Positions 37,374 through 46,128 are shown, counted from the stretch's first letter. The stretch: 64,000 bases of DNA from an uncultured Paracoccus sp. (GCF_947487305.1 NZ_CANKWH010000012.1:1-64000); one strand, 5' to 3'. A program made the numbers and translations. Notes: a model not told the origin generated them from the letters alone.

Positions 37374-37853
37374 TCAGTCGAGGATGGCGTTCACCAGCCG
37401 GATGATCGACAGAAGCCGACCGGTTTCCGACTCGACCCGCACCAGCCGGCCATCGACGATGGCATAGCGGTTGCCCTCAGGCGGATTGCCAAGGCCATAG
37501 AGGCCGGGATTGCTGACGATGTGGATGTCGTCCCAGTCAAGAATGTCGCCGACATCGATCCCGTCATTCCGGTCATGTCCGCGGCGCGCCTGTCCCGGCG
37601 GGACACAGGGCGGGTTCTTCTTCGCCAGACCCGGCGGGCAGTTGGCGACGACGATATTGCGGTCACGGTGAACCACGCGGTCGCGGTCGCGGTCGATCAC
37701 GACGACGGGGCTTTCAACCCGGACGTGGTGACGCCCGTTGCCCTTGCCGTTTCCATTACCCTTGCCATTGCCGGGATCGGCAAAGCTGCTGACCGGTGCC
37801 AACGCCATCATGACGCCAAGCGCGGCCGCAGTCATCATGCGTAGCTTGGTCAT
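37374..37853 (-). CDS. Small exported protein (paralogue of the next gene)
   Basis: A 159-residue protein with a clear Sec signal peptide (MTKLRMMTAAALGVMMALAPVSSFA, cleavage near residue 25), a Gly/Asn/Lys low-complexity stretch (GNGKGNGNGKGNGRHH), an arginine/aspartate-rich part (IDRDRDRVVHRDRN), NCPPGLAKKNPPCVPPGQARRG, and a C-terminal domain HIVSNPGLYGLGNPPEGNRYAIVDGRLVRVE ... AILD. The NCPPGLAKK...CVPPGQA motif occurs in many alphaproteobacterial exported proteins of unknown function. The last ~50 residues are homologous to the neighbouring gene at 38009. Periplasmic location is inferred. Confidence 0.82.
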   Translation of the reverse strand: MTKLRMMTAAALGVMMALAPVSSFADPGNGKGNGNGKGNGRHHVRVESPVVVIDRDRDRVVHRDRNIVVANCPPGLAKKNPPCVPPGQARRGHDRNDGIDVGDILDWDDIHIVSNPGLYGLGNPPEGNRYAIVDGRLVRVESETGRLLSIIRLVNAILD

Positions 37854-38008
37854 TTCTTCAGTCCTTCATTTTGTCTCTGGCCATGTTTCCACGGCGGATT
37901 GCCGGCTTAACGAACCGCAACAAGCAGGGGTTCCCGGCGTCGCAGGATTCTCGCCGAGCCGTGACGGAAACCTGCCGGTGCGCGCAGCAGGGTGCGCGAG
38001 AGCACGCT

Positions 38009-38314
38009 TCAGTCGAGAATGGCGCGCTGTGGCCTGAGGATCGACAGGACCTTCATGGTTTTCGGGTCGATGCGGATCAGTTGCCCCTTGGCGACGGCAT
38101 AGGCGCTGCCGCCGACATTGCGACCGAGGCCATAGAGCCCCGGCTCGCTGATGATATGGACCTGGCCTGCGGGCAGGACATCGCCGACGGCCAGCGGCTG
38201 CTGCGCCTCGGCCGCAGCCCCGCCGGATTTCGACTGAGTGAATCCGGCCACGCCGAAGGCAGAGATGCCTGCGGCGGTTGCCAAGATCAGCGCAAGAGAG
38301 CGCGCGGTGGTCAT
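38009..38314 (-). CDS. Small exported protein, paralogue of 37374-37853
   Basis: A 101-residue protein with a signal peptide (MTTARSLALILATAAGISAFGVAG), a short linker and a C-terminal domain HIISEPGLYGLGRNVGGSAYAVAKGQLIRIDPKTMKVLSILRPQRAILD that aligns over its whole length with the end of its neighbour (shared GLYGLG, Y/A-rich core, LSI and final AILD). It lacks the low-complexity and NCPPG parts. I used the ATG at 38314 rather than a TTG six codons upstream. Same strand, about 155 nt upstream of its paralogue. Function unknown. Confidence 0.78.
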   Translation of the reverse strand: MTTARSLALILATAAGISAFGVAGFTQSKSGGAAAEAQQPLAVGDVLPAGQVHIISEPGLYGLGRNVGGSAYAVAKGQLIRIDPKTMKVLSILRPQRAILD

Positions 38315-38413
38315 CAGTCTGCCCTGGTTCAACTACATCAAGTCAAAAGGCGAACATGGGCGCGCCGGGTCGGGTTCCATCACATGCACAAAAAACTGGC
38401 GCTGTGGTTAATC

Positions 38414-39283
38414 CTACCCGTTCAACTTGTTGAAGCGTGGCAGCATGGCGGAAAAATCCTTGCCGCGGCCATCCTCGTGCTCGACAAATTGGGCGTAAAG
38501 ATCGCGCGCCTGCCGGCCCATCGGCGTATCGGCCCCGGCCGAGCTGGCGGCGTCCTGCGACAGGTTCAGGTCCTTCAGCATCAACTCGGCTGCGAAGCCC
38601 GGCTTGTAATCGTTGTCGGCGGGCGATTTCGGGCCGATGCCGGGGGCGGGGCAATAGGCGTTCATGCTCCAGCTGTAGCCGGAGCTGGTCGAGACCACGT
38701 CGAACATCTTCTGCCGGTCCAGCCCCAGCTTGTCGGCCAGCGCGAAGGCCTCGCAGGTGGCGATCATGGTGACGCCAAGGATCATGTTGTTGCAGATCTT
38801 CGCCGCCTGACCGGCACCCGCCTCGCCGCAATGCACGGCCTTCTGGCCCATGATGTCGAAGAGCGGCTGCACGGTCGCGAAGGCTGCATCCGGGCCGCCG
38901 ACCATGAAGGTCAGCGTGCCGCCCTGCGCCCCGCCGATCCCGCCCGAGACCGGCGCATCCAGCGCGCCCATTCCTGCGGCGTTGGCCTGTTCGGCCACGG
39001 CGCGGGCGCTGTCCACGTCGACGGTCGAGCAGTCGCAAAGCACCGCACCGGCTGCCATCGCGGGGATGACCTGGTCGGCGACGCCGCGCAGGATCTTGCC
39101 ATTGGGCAGCATGGTGATGACCACGTCCGCACCCGTGGCGGCGGCGGCGGCGCTGTCGGCCTTGCTGACGCCCTCGGGCATCGGCGCGGCGGTATCGAAG
39201 CCCGCCACCTCATGCCCGGCCTTGGCCAGATTGGCGGCCATCGGCCCGCCCATGTTCCCCAACCCGATGAATCCGATCTTCAT
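38414..39283 (-). CDS. mmsB: 3-hydroxyisobutyrate dehydrogenase
   Basis: A 289-residue NAD-dependent beta-hydroxyacid dehydrogenase oxidising 3-hydroxyisobutyrate to methylmalonate semialdehyde. N-terminal Rossmann motif IGFIGLGNMGGPMAANLAKAG (about 3-23), substrate motif DAPVSGGIGGAQGGTLTFMVGG (about 115-136) and catalytic-Lys segment GAGQAAKICNNM (Lys near 162). Last gene of the valine operon; its start overlaps the hydrolase stop by 4 nt. Confidence 0.94.
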   Translation of the reverse strand: MKIGFIGLGNMGGPMAANLAKAGHEVAGFDTAAPMPEGVSKADSAAAAATGADVVITMLPNGKILRGVADQVIPAMAAGAVLCDCSTVDVDSARAVAEQANAAGMGALDAPVSGGIGGAQGGTLTFMVGGPDAAFATVQPLFDIMGQKAVHCGEAGAGQAAKICNNMILGVTMIATCEAFALADKLGLDRQKMFDVVSTSSGYSWSMNAYCPAPGIGPKSPADNDYKPGFAAELMLKDLNLSQDAASSAGADTPMGRQARDLYAQFVEHEDGRGKDFSAMLPRFNKLNG

Positions 39284-40287
39284 GCCTTGTCCTCCCAGTT
39301 CAGTTCCTCATCGCCCAGGGATGCCAGCATCGCCGCGACATGCGCGTCCGAGGCATCGGCCGTCCAGTCGGGCTTGCGGTCCTTGTCGATGATCTGGGCG
39401 CGCACGCCCTCGATGAAATCGCCCATTTCGGTGGCGCGATAGGTGAAGCGGTATTCGCGCGCGAGCGAATCCTGGATGCGCCGGTCGCCGCGCGCCGCGC
39501 GGATCATCGCCAGCCCCGCCGCCATCGACAAAGGCGAGTTGCGGCGGATCGGCTTCAGCGTCGCCTCGTCGCCCGCTGCTTCCAGCGCCGCCACGATCTC
39601 GCCCAGGTTAGCGCCGCCGAGCGCCGACAGGTCGCGATCGGCCAGCGGGGCAGGGGGCGGGGTCCGGCCTTCGATCACGCTGGTCGAGCCGGTTTCCTCC
39701 AGCCGCGCGATCAGGGCGGGCCAGTCGGCCTCGGGCAGGTAGTAGTCGGCAAAGCCAGCATGGATCGCATCGCCCGGACCCATGCGGTCGCTGGTCAGCA
39801 TCAGGTATTCGCCGATCCGGCCCGGCGCGCGCGCCAGAAGCCAGGTGCCGCCGACATCGGGGATCAACCCGATGGTGCTTTCGGGCATGGCGATCTGCGT
39901 CGTGTCGCCGACGATCCGGTCGCTGGCATGGCCGCCGACGCCGACGCCGCCACCCATCACGAAACCCTGCATGAAGGCGACGATGGGTTTGGGATAATCG
40001 GCAATGGCCGCGTTCATCAGGTATTCGTCGCGGAAGAAGTCGCGGCCGATCTGGTGGTTGCCCTCCAGCCCGCCGCGATAGACCTGCGCGATATCGCCGC
40101 CCGAGCAGAAGGCGCGGTCGCCCTCGGCATCGATGACGATCAGCTCCACTTCGGCGTCATTGCGCCAGTCCTTCAGCGCCTCGTGGATCGCCAGTGCCAT
40201 CTCATGCGTCAGCGCGTTCAGCGCCTTGGGGCGGGTGAAGGTGATGCGGCCGGCGCGGCCAGTCTTGCGGATCTTGAGGTCGTCCAT
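39280..40287 (-). CDS. 3-hydroxyisobutyryl-CoA hydrolase (crotonase fold)
   Basis: A 335-residue crotonase-superfamily protein. ALNALTHEMALAIHEAL and DRAFCSGGDIAQVYRGG carry the CoA/oxyanion site, and the MGGGVGVGGHASDRI ... MPESTIGLIPDVGGTWLLAR segments with a conserved acidic residue are those of 3-hydroxyisobutyryl-CoA hydrolases rather than hydratases; the extra C-terminal length (over 330 residues) agrees. It converts 3-hydroxyisobutyryl-CoA to the free acid for MmsB, between the dehydrogenase and mmsB in the operon. The start codon lies 1 nt after the preceding gene's stop. Confidence 0.9.
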   Translation of the reverse strand: MDDLKIRKTGRAGRITFTRPKALNALTHEMALAIHEALKDWRNDAEVELIVIDAEGDRAFCSGGDIAQVYRGGLEGNHQIGRDFFRDEYLMNAAIADYPKPIVAFMQGFVMGGGVGVGGHASDRIVGDTTQIAMPESTIGLIPDVGGTWLLARAPGRIGEYLMLTSDRMGPGDAIHAGFADYYLPEADWPALIARLEETGSTSVIEGRTPPPAPLADRDLSALGGANLGEIVAALEAAGDEATLKPIRRNSPLSMAAGLAMIRAARGDRRIQDSLAREYRFTYRATEMGDFIEGVRAQIIDKDRKPDWTADASDAHVAAMLASLGDEELNWEDKA

Positions 40288-40288
40288 C

Positions 40289-41434
40289 TTACCCCCGTTC
40301 GGACAGAAGCGCGCGGCCGACGATCAGCCGCATGATTTCATTGGTGCCTTCAAGGATCTGGTGCACGCGCAGGTCGCGCACAATCTTCTCGATGCCGTAA
40401 TCGGCCAGATAGCCATAGCCACCATGCAGTTGCAGGCAGTGATTGGCCACCTCGAAGGCGCGGTCGGTGACATAGAGCTTGGCCATGGCACAGAACTTGG
40501 TGGCATCCGGTGCGCCGGTATCCAGCTTCCATGCCGCCTGCCGCAGGAAGATGCGGGCCGATTGCAGCGCGGTCTCCATCTCGGCCAGCCGGAACTGCAG
40601 CGCCTGGAACTGGTCGAGGCTCTGACCGAAGGCCCGCCGCTCGCCCATATAGGCCAGCGTGGCGTTCAGCGCCCCCTGCGCCCCGCCAAGCGCCCCGGCG
40701 CTGATGTTCAGCCGCCCGCCGTCGAGACCCGCCATGGCATAGCTGAAGCCCTTGCCCTCGTGCCCCAGCAGGTTTTCCGCCGGGACGGTGCAATCATCGA
40801 ACTGCACCTGCGCGGTGGGCTGGGCGCGCCAGCCCATCTTGTCTTCCATCGCGCCGAAGCTGAGGCCGGGCGTGCCATCCTCGACGATCACCGTGCTGAT
40901 GCCCTTCGGCCCGTCCTCGCCGGTGCGGACCATCACCACATAGGCATCGGAATAGCCGCCGCCCGAGATGAAGGCCTTGGTGCCGTTCAGGCGATAGCCC
41001 TCGTTCGTCCGCTCGGCCCGGGTGCGCAGCGCCGCGGCGTCTGACCCCGAACCCGGCTCGGTCAGGCAATAGCTGAACACCTTCTCCATGCTGCAGAGAC
41101 CTGGCAGCCAGCGGGCCTTGGTCTCGGGGCTGCCGAACTTGTCGATCATGCCGCCGCACATGTTGTGGATCGAGAGGAACGAGCCGACCGAGGGATCGGC
41201 CATGGCGAGGGCCTCGAAGACCAATGTCGCATCAAGCCGCGAGAGGCCCGAGCCGCCATACTCCTCGCTGACATAAAGCCCGCCGAAGCCCAGCTGGGCG
41301 ATCTCGGTCCAGAGGTCTTTCGGGATCGTGCCGTCTGCCTCCCACTGGCGCGAATGGGGCGCGATCCGGGTTTCGCCAAAATCGCGGGCCATGTCGAAAA
41401 CGGCCTGCTGCTCCTCGCTCAGCGCGAAATCCAT
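40289..41434 (-). CDS. Isobutyryl-CoA (acyl-CoA) dehydrogenase
   Basis: A 381-residue FAD acyl-CoA dehydrogenase. MDFALSEEQQAVFDMARDFGETRIAPHSRQWE opens the N-terminal helical domain, YCLTEPGSGSDAAALRT (about 121-137) is the FAD-binding signature, and LHGGYGYLADYGIEKIVRDLRVHQILEGTNEIMRLIVGR holds the catalytic-base region near residue 359-370. The neighbouring valine genes point to isobutyryl-CoA as substrate, forming methacrylyl-CoA for the following hydratase (not encoded here). Preceded by GGGGAGGGACC as ribosome binding site. Confidence 0.88.
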   Translation of the reverse strand: MDFALSEEQQAVFDMARDFGETRIAPHSRQWEADGTIPKDLWTEIAQLGFGGLYVSEEYGGSGLSRLDATLVFEALAMADPSVGSFLSIHNMCGGMIDKFGSPETKARWLPGLCSMEKVFSYCLTEPGSGSDAAALRTRAERTNEGYRLNGTKAFISGGGYSDAYVVMVRTGEDGPKGISTVIVEDGTPGLSFGAMEDKMGWRAQPTAQVQFDDCTVPAENLLGHEGKGFSYAMAGLDGGRLNISAGALGGAQGALNATLAYMGERRAFGQSLDQFQALQFRLAEMETALQSARIFLRQAAWKLDTGAPDATKFCAMAKLYVTDRAFEVANHCLQLHGGYGYLADYGIEKIVRDLRVHQILEGTNEIMRLIVGRALLSERG

Positions 41435-41487
41435 CGGCGGTCCCTCCCCGGACGTGCAGAAATGAACGTATGTTTAATTATCAGTGC

Positions 41488-41512
41488 GGGGCGGCCTGTG
41501 GCAAGCCGCCCC
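41488..41512 (-). terminator. Hairpin between mmsA and the acyl-CoA dehydrogenase gene
   Basis: Perfect 8-bp stem GGGGCGGC / GCCGCCCC with a 9-nt loop, in the 134-nt gap after the mmsA stop. It lacks a T-run, so it could attenuate or protect mRNA ends rather than fully terminate. An AT-rich stretch with an imperfect AACGTATGTT palindrome (41465-41474) follows and may hold a promoter/operator for the downstream genes. Confidence 0.45.
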
Positions 41513-41568
41513 GAGGGAAGGGCAGGGGATAGCCCCGCCCTCCGGATATCAGCGACAAGCGCGATGGA

Positions 41569-43068
41569 TCAGTCCATGGCCTTGAAGTTGAACTCGCCAC
41601 CTTCCTTGATGCCCGAGGGCCAGCGCGCGGTCACCGTCTTGGTGCGGGTGTAGAAGCGGAAGGCATCGGGGCCGTGCTGGTTCAGGTCGCCGAAGCCCGA
41701 CTTCTTCCAGCCGCCGAAGGTGTGATAGGCCAGCGGAACCGGGATCGGCACGTTGACGCCGACCATGCCGATATTGATGCGGCTGGCGAAGTCGCGGGCG
41801 GTGTCGCCGTCACGGGTGAAGATCGCAGTGCCATTGCCATATTCATGGTCGATGGCCAGGTTGATCGCTTCTTCATAGGTCTGGGCGCGGACGGTCGAGA
41901 GGACCGGGCCGAAGATCTCGGTCTTGTAGATGTCCATGTCCGGGGTCACGCGGTCGAACAGGTGCGGACCGACGAAGAAGCCGTCTTCATAGCCCTGCAG
42001 GTTGAAGTCACGGCCATCGACGACCAGCTCGGCGCCCTGATCGACACCCGACTGCACCAGACGCAGGATGTTCTCCTTGGCGGCCTTGGTCACGACCGGG
42101 CCGTAATCCACGTCATTGCCGGCGGTCCAGGGGCCGACCTTCAGCTTCTCGATCCGCGGCACCAGCCGCTCGATCAGCGCATCGGCAGTCTTGTCGCCCA
42201 CTGGCACCGCGACCGAGATCGCCATGCAGCGTTCGCCTGCCGCGCCGAAGCCGGCACCGACCAGAGCATCCGCCGCCTGATCCAGATCGGCATCGGGCAT
42301 GATGATCATGTGGTTCTTGGCGCCGCCGAAGCACTGCGCGCGCTTGCCGTTCTGGGCCGCACGCTCATAGATATACTGGGCGATCGGGGTCGAGCCGACG
42401 AAGCCCACCGCTTGGATCACCGGGTTGTCGAGGATTGCGTCGACGCTGTCCTTGTCGCCATTGACGACCTGCAGCACGCCATCGGGCAGACCGGCTTCCT
42501 GCAGCAGCTTGGCCAGCATCATCGGCACCGAGGGGTCACGCTCGGACGGCTTCAGGATCATGGCATTGCCGGCGGCCAGCGCCGGGCCCATCTTCCACAG
42601 CGGGATCATGGCGGGGAAGTTGAAGGGCGTGATGCCCGCAACGACACCAAGCGGCTGGCGCATCGAATAGATGTCGATGCCGGGGCCGGCGCTGTCGGTG
42701 AATTCACCCTTCAGCAGATGCGGCGCGCCGATGCAGAATTCGATCACTTCCAGACCGCGCTGCACGTCGCCCTTGGCATCCGGGAAGGTCTTGCCATGTT
42801 CCGACGACAGCGTTTCGGCCAGCACGTCCATGTCGCGGTTGATGAGGCGCACGAATTCCATCATCACGCGGGCGCGGCGCTGCGGGTTGGTGGCGCCCCA
42901 GGCGACCTGCGCCTTGGCTGCGCTGGCAACGGCGGCGTCAAGCTCGTCCTTGGTGGCCAGCGACAGCTTGGCCTGCACCTCGCCCGTGGCGGGGTTGTAG
43001 ACATCCGAGAAGCGGCCCGAAGTGCCCTTGTATTCCTTGCCGTCGATCCAGTGATGAATCTCTTTCAT
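41569..43068 (-). CDS. mmsA: CoA-acylating methylmalonate-semialdehyde dehydrogenase
   Basis: A 499-residue aldehyde dehydrogenase superfamily enzyme that turns methylmalonate semialdehyde into propionyl-CoA, the last step of valine breakdown. Catalytic Cys281 is in GAAGERCMAIS, the typical MmsA context; Lys173 in ILKPSERDPS is the cofactor-site lysine, and FGGAKNHMIIMPDADLDQAADAL is family-typical. The start at 43068 is preceded by GGAGG; a longer open frame upstream is a shadow overlapping the LysR gene. Transcribed away from the LysR regulator with a palindromic operator between. Confidence 0.95.
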   Translation of the reverse strand: MKEIHHWIDGKEYKGTSGRFSDVYNPATGEVQAKLSLATKDELDAAVASAAKAQVAWGATNPQRRARVMMEFVRLINRDMDVLAETLSSEHGKTFPDAKGDVQRGLEVIEFCIGAPHLLKGEFTDSAGPGIDIYSMRQPLGVVAGITPFNFPAMIPLWKMGPALAAGNAMILKPSERDPSVPMMLAKLLQEAGLPDGVLQVVNGDKDSVDAILDNPVIQAVGFVGSTPIAQYIYERAAQNGKRAQCFGGAKNHMIIMPDADLDQAADALVGAGFGAAGERCMAISVAVPVGDKTADALIERLVPRIEKLKVGPWTAGNDVDYGPVVTKAAKENILRLVQSGVDQGAELVVDGRDFNLQGYEDGFFVGPHLFDRVTPDMDIYKTEIFGPVLSTVRAQTYEEAINLAIDHEYGNGTAIFTRDGDTARDFASRINIGMVGVNVPIPVPLAYHTFGGWKKSGFGDLNQHGPDAFRFYTRTKTVTARWPSGIKEGGEFNFKAMD

Positions 43069-43134
43069 CGCATCCTCCATACATGGCTGGGGCGACAATA
43101 GCCTTGCGGAAATGCCGGTAAAAGAGGCAGTCTG

Positions 43135-43161
43135 GCAAAAGCATTTTGCGATTCTGCAAAG
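43135..43161. promoter_or_regulatory. LysR-type operator between mmsA and its regulator
   Basis: GCAAAA (43135-43140) - 3 nt - TTTTGC (43144-43149) is a perfect palindrome, and the same TTTTGC forms a second dyad with GCAAAG (43156-43161) across 6 nt. Alternating GCAAA/TTTGC half sites like this fit a LysR tetramer site. It ends 11 nt before the LysR start codon, so it would also autoregulate. Confidence 0.65.
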
Positions 43162-43171
43162 CCGGGGACGC

Positions 43172-44122
43172 ATGGACTGGGACGATCTGCGCATATTCCT
43201 GGCCGTGGCGCGGGCCGAGAGCCTGTCGGGGGCGGGACGGCGGCTGGGGCTGGATGCCTCGACCATGGGCCGGCGCGTGGCGCGGCTGGAAGCCTCGATC
43301 GGGGCCACGCTGTTTCTGAAGACGCCGCAGGGCTATGCCCTGACCGAAGAGGGCGCGCGGCTGATGGCACCCGCCGAGGCGGCCGAGCAGGCGGTCACTG
43401 CCGCCTCGGAGGCGGCCAGCCACGAGACCGGGATCGGTGGACAGCTGCGTATCGGCGCGCCGGATGGCTGCGCGAACTACCTGCTGCCGCAGGTCGCCCG
43501 GCAGCTCTGCGACGCCCATCCGGGGCTCGAGATCCAGATCGTCGCCCTGCCGCGGGTCTTCAACCTGTCGAAACGCGAGGCCGACATGGCCATCGGCGTC
43601 TCGCCCCCCGAGACCGGGCGGCTGGTGGTGCAGCGGCTGGTCGATTACCGGCTGCATCTGGCCGCGCATCGCGACTATCTGGCCGCCAGCCCGCCGCTGA
43701 CCAGTCGCGCCGATCTGCGCCATCACCGGCTGATCGGCTATATCCCGGACCTGATCTTCGACCGCGAGCTGGATTATCTGGCCGAAACCGGGGTCGAGGC
43801 GGCGGCGATCACCTCGAATTCGGTCTCGGTGCAGATGCAGACCATCCGCGCCGGGGCGGGCCTTGGCATCGTGCATGATTTCGCCATTCCCTTCACCCCG
43901 GGCGTGGTGCCGGTGCTGACGGACGAGATTTCGCTGACCCGCAGCTTCTGGCTGTTGCGCCATGCCGATGACCGCGCCAGCCGCCGGCTGAGTCTCTTGG
44001 CCGAGGCGCTGGCGCAGGCTCTGAGGCGCGAAGTGACGCGTCTCGAGGCGCTGGTTCGGGCCGAGTCCCCATCGGCGGACTTGACGGCTCGCCAGAAGGT
44101 GAAAAAGATGGGCTCAACGTAA
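43172..44122 (+). CDS. LysR-family transcriptional regulator of the mms genes (probable)
   Basis: A 316-residue LysR regulator: MDWDDLRIFLAVARAESLSGAGRRLGLDASTMGRRVARLEASIGATLFLKTPQGYALTEEG (residues 1-61) is the helix-turn-helix and linker; the rest is the periplasmic-binding-like sensor (LRIGAPDGCANYLLPQVARQL and following). The ATG at 43172 is the standard LysR start and is favoured over 43112. Being divergent from mmsA with operators between, it is likely to control valine catabolism; the inducer is unknown. Confidence 0.9.
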   Translation: MDWDDLRIFLAVARAESLSGAGRRLGLDASTMGRRVARLEASIGATLFLKTPQGYALTEEGARLMAPAEAAEQAVTAASEAASHETGIGGQLRIGAPDGCANYLLPQVARQLCDAHPGLEIQIVALPRVFNLSKREADMAIGVSPPETGRLVVQRLVDYRLHLAAHRDYLAASPPLTSRADLRHHRLIGYIPDLIFDRELDYLAETGVEAAAITSNSVSVQMQTIRAGAGLGIVHDFAIPFTPGVVPVLTDEISLTRSFWLLRHADDRASRRLSLLAEALAQALRREVTRLEALVRAESPSADLTARQKVKKMGST

Positions 44123-44141
44123 GCGCGAAACGGGGGCACCC

Positions 44142-44603
44142 ATGCTGGTCAATCAACTGCTGTCCATGAAGGGCGATTCGGGGAAACCGGGGGTCGAGGG
44201 CGCGACCATCGTGACGGTGAAGCCCACCGATACCGTCGCCGACGCCGTTCGCGTCCTGTCGGACCTGCGCATCGGTGCCGTCGTCGTCTCGAGCGATGGC
44301 AAGCGCCCCGACGGCATCCTGTCCGAGCGTGACATCGTCCGCCAGCTGGGCAAGAACGGCGCCGCCGTGCTGGACACCCCGATCAGCGACCTGATGACGA
44401 AGCAGGTGCAGACCTGCACCCGGTCCGAGGATGCGCTGGTGATTCTGGACCGCATGACCAAGGGTCGTTTCCGCCACCTGCCGGTGGTCGATGACGAGGG
44501 CAACATGCTGGGCGTGGTCTCGATCGGCGATGCCGTCAGCGGCCGGCTGAAGGAACTTGCCGCCGAGAAAGAGGCGCTGACCGGCATGATCATGGGCAAC
44601 TGA
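44142..44603 (+). CDS. CBS-domain protein
   Basis: A 153-residue protein made of a tandem CBS pair: ATIVTVKPTDTVADAVRVLSDLRIGAVVVSSDGKRPDGILSERDIVRQL (about 21-69) and QVQTCTRSEDALVILDRMTKGRFRHLPVVDDEGNMLGVVSIGDAVSGRL (about 88-137). Such stand-alone proteins bind adenosine nucleotides and act as energy sensors, but no target is indicated. It follows the LysR gene by 19 nt and precedes coaD by 88 nt. Confidence 0.9.
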   Translation: MLVNQLLSMKGDSGKPGVEGATIVTVKPTDTVADAVRVLSDLRIGAVVVSSDGKRPDGILSERDIVRQLGKNGAAVLDTPISDLMTKQVQTCTRSEDALVILDRMTKGRFRHLPVVDDEGNMLGVVSIGDAVSGRLKELAAEKEALTGMIMGN

Positions 44604-44691
44604 GCCCGCGCTTGCGAGGGTAATGGCTTGAAATCGCCCGCCTGATCGGGTTTCTGGGTCACGGCGACGACGAACCGGAGGGAACCCGTTG

Positions 44692-45183
44692 ATGCGTATC
44701 GGCCTCTATCCCGGCACCTTTGATCCGATCACCCTGGGTCACATCGACATCATCCAGCGCGCCATGGCACTGGTCGATCGTCTGGTGATCGGGGTGGCGA
44801 TCAACAAGGACAAGAACCCGCTGTTCAGTCTTGAAGAGCGGGTGGCGATGGTCACGAGCGAATGCGCGGCGATCACCGCCAAGACCGGTGGCGAGATCCA
44901 GGTCCATCCCTTCGACAACCTCCTGATCCATTGCGCCCGCGACGTGGGCGCCTCGGTGATCGTGCGCGGGCTGCGGGCGGTGGCGGATTTCGAGTATGAG
45001 TTCCAGATGGTCGGGATGAACCGGGCGATGGATGCCAGCGTCGAGACGGTGTTCCTGATGGCCGATGCCCGGCGGCAGGCCATTGCTTCACGTCTGGTGA
45101 AAGAGATCGCCCGGCTGGGGGGTGACGTGTCGAAATTCGTGACCCCCGATATCGACGTGGCCCTGCGCGAGCGCTTCGCCTGA
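44692..45183 (+). CDS. coaD: Pantetheine-phosphate adenylyltransferase
   Basis: A 163-residue nucleotidyltransferase for the penultimate step of coenzyme A synthesis. MRIGLYPGTFDPITLGHIDIIQRA includes the T-x-G-H nucleotide site (His17); VIVRGLRAVADFEYEFQMVGMNRAM is the pantetheine-binding segment. The ATG at 44692 (not the adjacent TTG 44689) follows GGAGGGA at good distance. Size is normal. Confidence 0.96.
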   Translation: MRIGLYPGTFDPITLGHIDIIQRAMALVDRLVIGVAINKDKNPLFSLEERVAMVTSECAAITAKTGGEIQVHPFDNLLIHCARDVGASVIVRGLRAVADFEYEFQMVGMNRAMDASVETVFLMADARRQAIASRLVKEIARLGGDVSKFVTPDIDVALRERFA

Positions 45184-45191
45184 CAAGCCCG

Positions 45192-45220
45192 TTGATCGGC
45201 GCGTGACTCGGTTCTAGGTT
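45192..45220 (+). promoter_or_regulatory. Candidate promoter for the DUF2189 gene
   Basis: TTGATC (45192-45197), 17-nt spacer, TAGGTT (45215-45220, within CTAGGTT), 23 nt before the ATG at 45244. Confidence 0.45.
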
Positions 45221-45243
45221 GTGGCGAAACGAGCGAGTTCGCC

Positions 45244-46074
45244 ATGCCCGATCCTGTTGTCACGCCCGTCACCATGGGGCTGCCGCGCAGCCCGGATGTC
45301 GTGCCCGAACCGGCGCGGATTTCAACAGCGGCGATCTGGGCCGCGCTCGCGGCAGGGTGGGGTGATTTCCGCCGGGCTCCGGGTTTTGGCCTCCTGTTCT
45401 CGGCCTTCTACGTGCTGGGTGGCCTGGCACTGACGGCGGTGGCGCTGGCGGCGGGGCAGGAATGGTGGCTGATCCCCTTCGTCGTCGGCTTCCCGCTGCT
45501 TGCGCCGTTTGCTGCTGTCGGTCTCTACGAGGTCAGTCGCCGGCTCGAGGCGGGCGAGCCGCTGGACTGGCCTTCGGTGGCGGGCGTGGTCTTTGCCCAG
45601 AAGGATCGGCAGATCCCATCCATGGCGATGGTGATCCTGCTGATGTTCATGTTCTGGGTCTTCGTCGCCCATACCATCTTCGCGCTGTTCATGGGCCTGT
45701 CGGCGCTGACCAATATCACCACCTCGCCCGAGGTGCTGTTTCAGGGCCGGGGGCTGCTGATGCTGGCCATCGGCACGCTGATCGGGGCGGGATTTGCCGG
45801 GGTGCTGTTCTGCATCACCGTCATCGGCCTGCCGCTGCTGCTGGACCGCGAGGTGGATTTCATCACGGCGATCATCACCTCGTTCCGGGCGGTGTTTCGC
45901 AATCCCCTGCCAATGCTGGTCTGGGGCGTGGTCATCGCTGTCGTGCTGGCGCTCGGCATCCTGCCGGCCTTTCTGGGGCTGTTCATCGCCCTGCCAGTGC
46001 TGGGCCATGCCAGCTGGCATGTCTATCGCGCGGTAATTCCGGCTGCGGACCGGGCGCAGGATCGTCCGGACTGA
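45244..46074 (+). CDS. DUF2189-type integral membrane protein
   Basis: A 276-residue protein with an N-terminal cytoplasmic part (ISTAAIWAALAAGWGDFRRAPGFGLLFSAFYVLGG is the DUF2189 entry motif) and about six membrane helices (around residues 48-66, 70-90, 122-145, 160-190, 195-215, 232-256), including AVGLYEVSRRLEAGEPLDW. The function of DUF2189 proteins is unknown. It appears monocistronic: its own candidate promoter lies upstream and a strong terminator follows. Confidence 0.85.
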   Translation: MPDPVVTPVTMGLPRSPDVVPEPARISTAAIWAALAAGWGDFRRAPGFGLLFSAFYVLGGLALTAVALAAGQEWWLIPFVVGFPLLAPFAAVGLYEVSRRLEAGEPLDWPSVAGVVFAQKDRQIPSMAMVILLMFMFWVFVAHTIFALFMGLSALTNITTSPEVLFQGRGLLMLAIGTLIGAGFAGVLFCITVIGLPLLLDREVDFITAIITSFRAVFRNPLPMLVWGVVIAVVLALGILPAFLGLFIALPVLGHASWHVYRAVIPAADRAQDRPD

Positions 46075-46103
46075 TCACTTCGTTCTGCTGTTCGCCGGAC
46101 ATG

Positions 46104-46128
46104 AAAAAGGGGGCCGCGGCCCCCTTTT
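46104..46128. terminator. Bidirectional intrinsic terminator
   Basis: AAAAGGGGGCC / GGCCCCCTTTT around a 2-nt apex (effectively a 4-nt loop with one pair opened). Lies between the converging DUF2189 and bactofilin genes. Confidence 0.92.
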
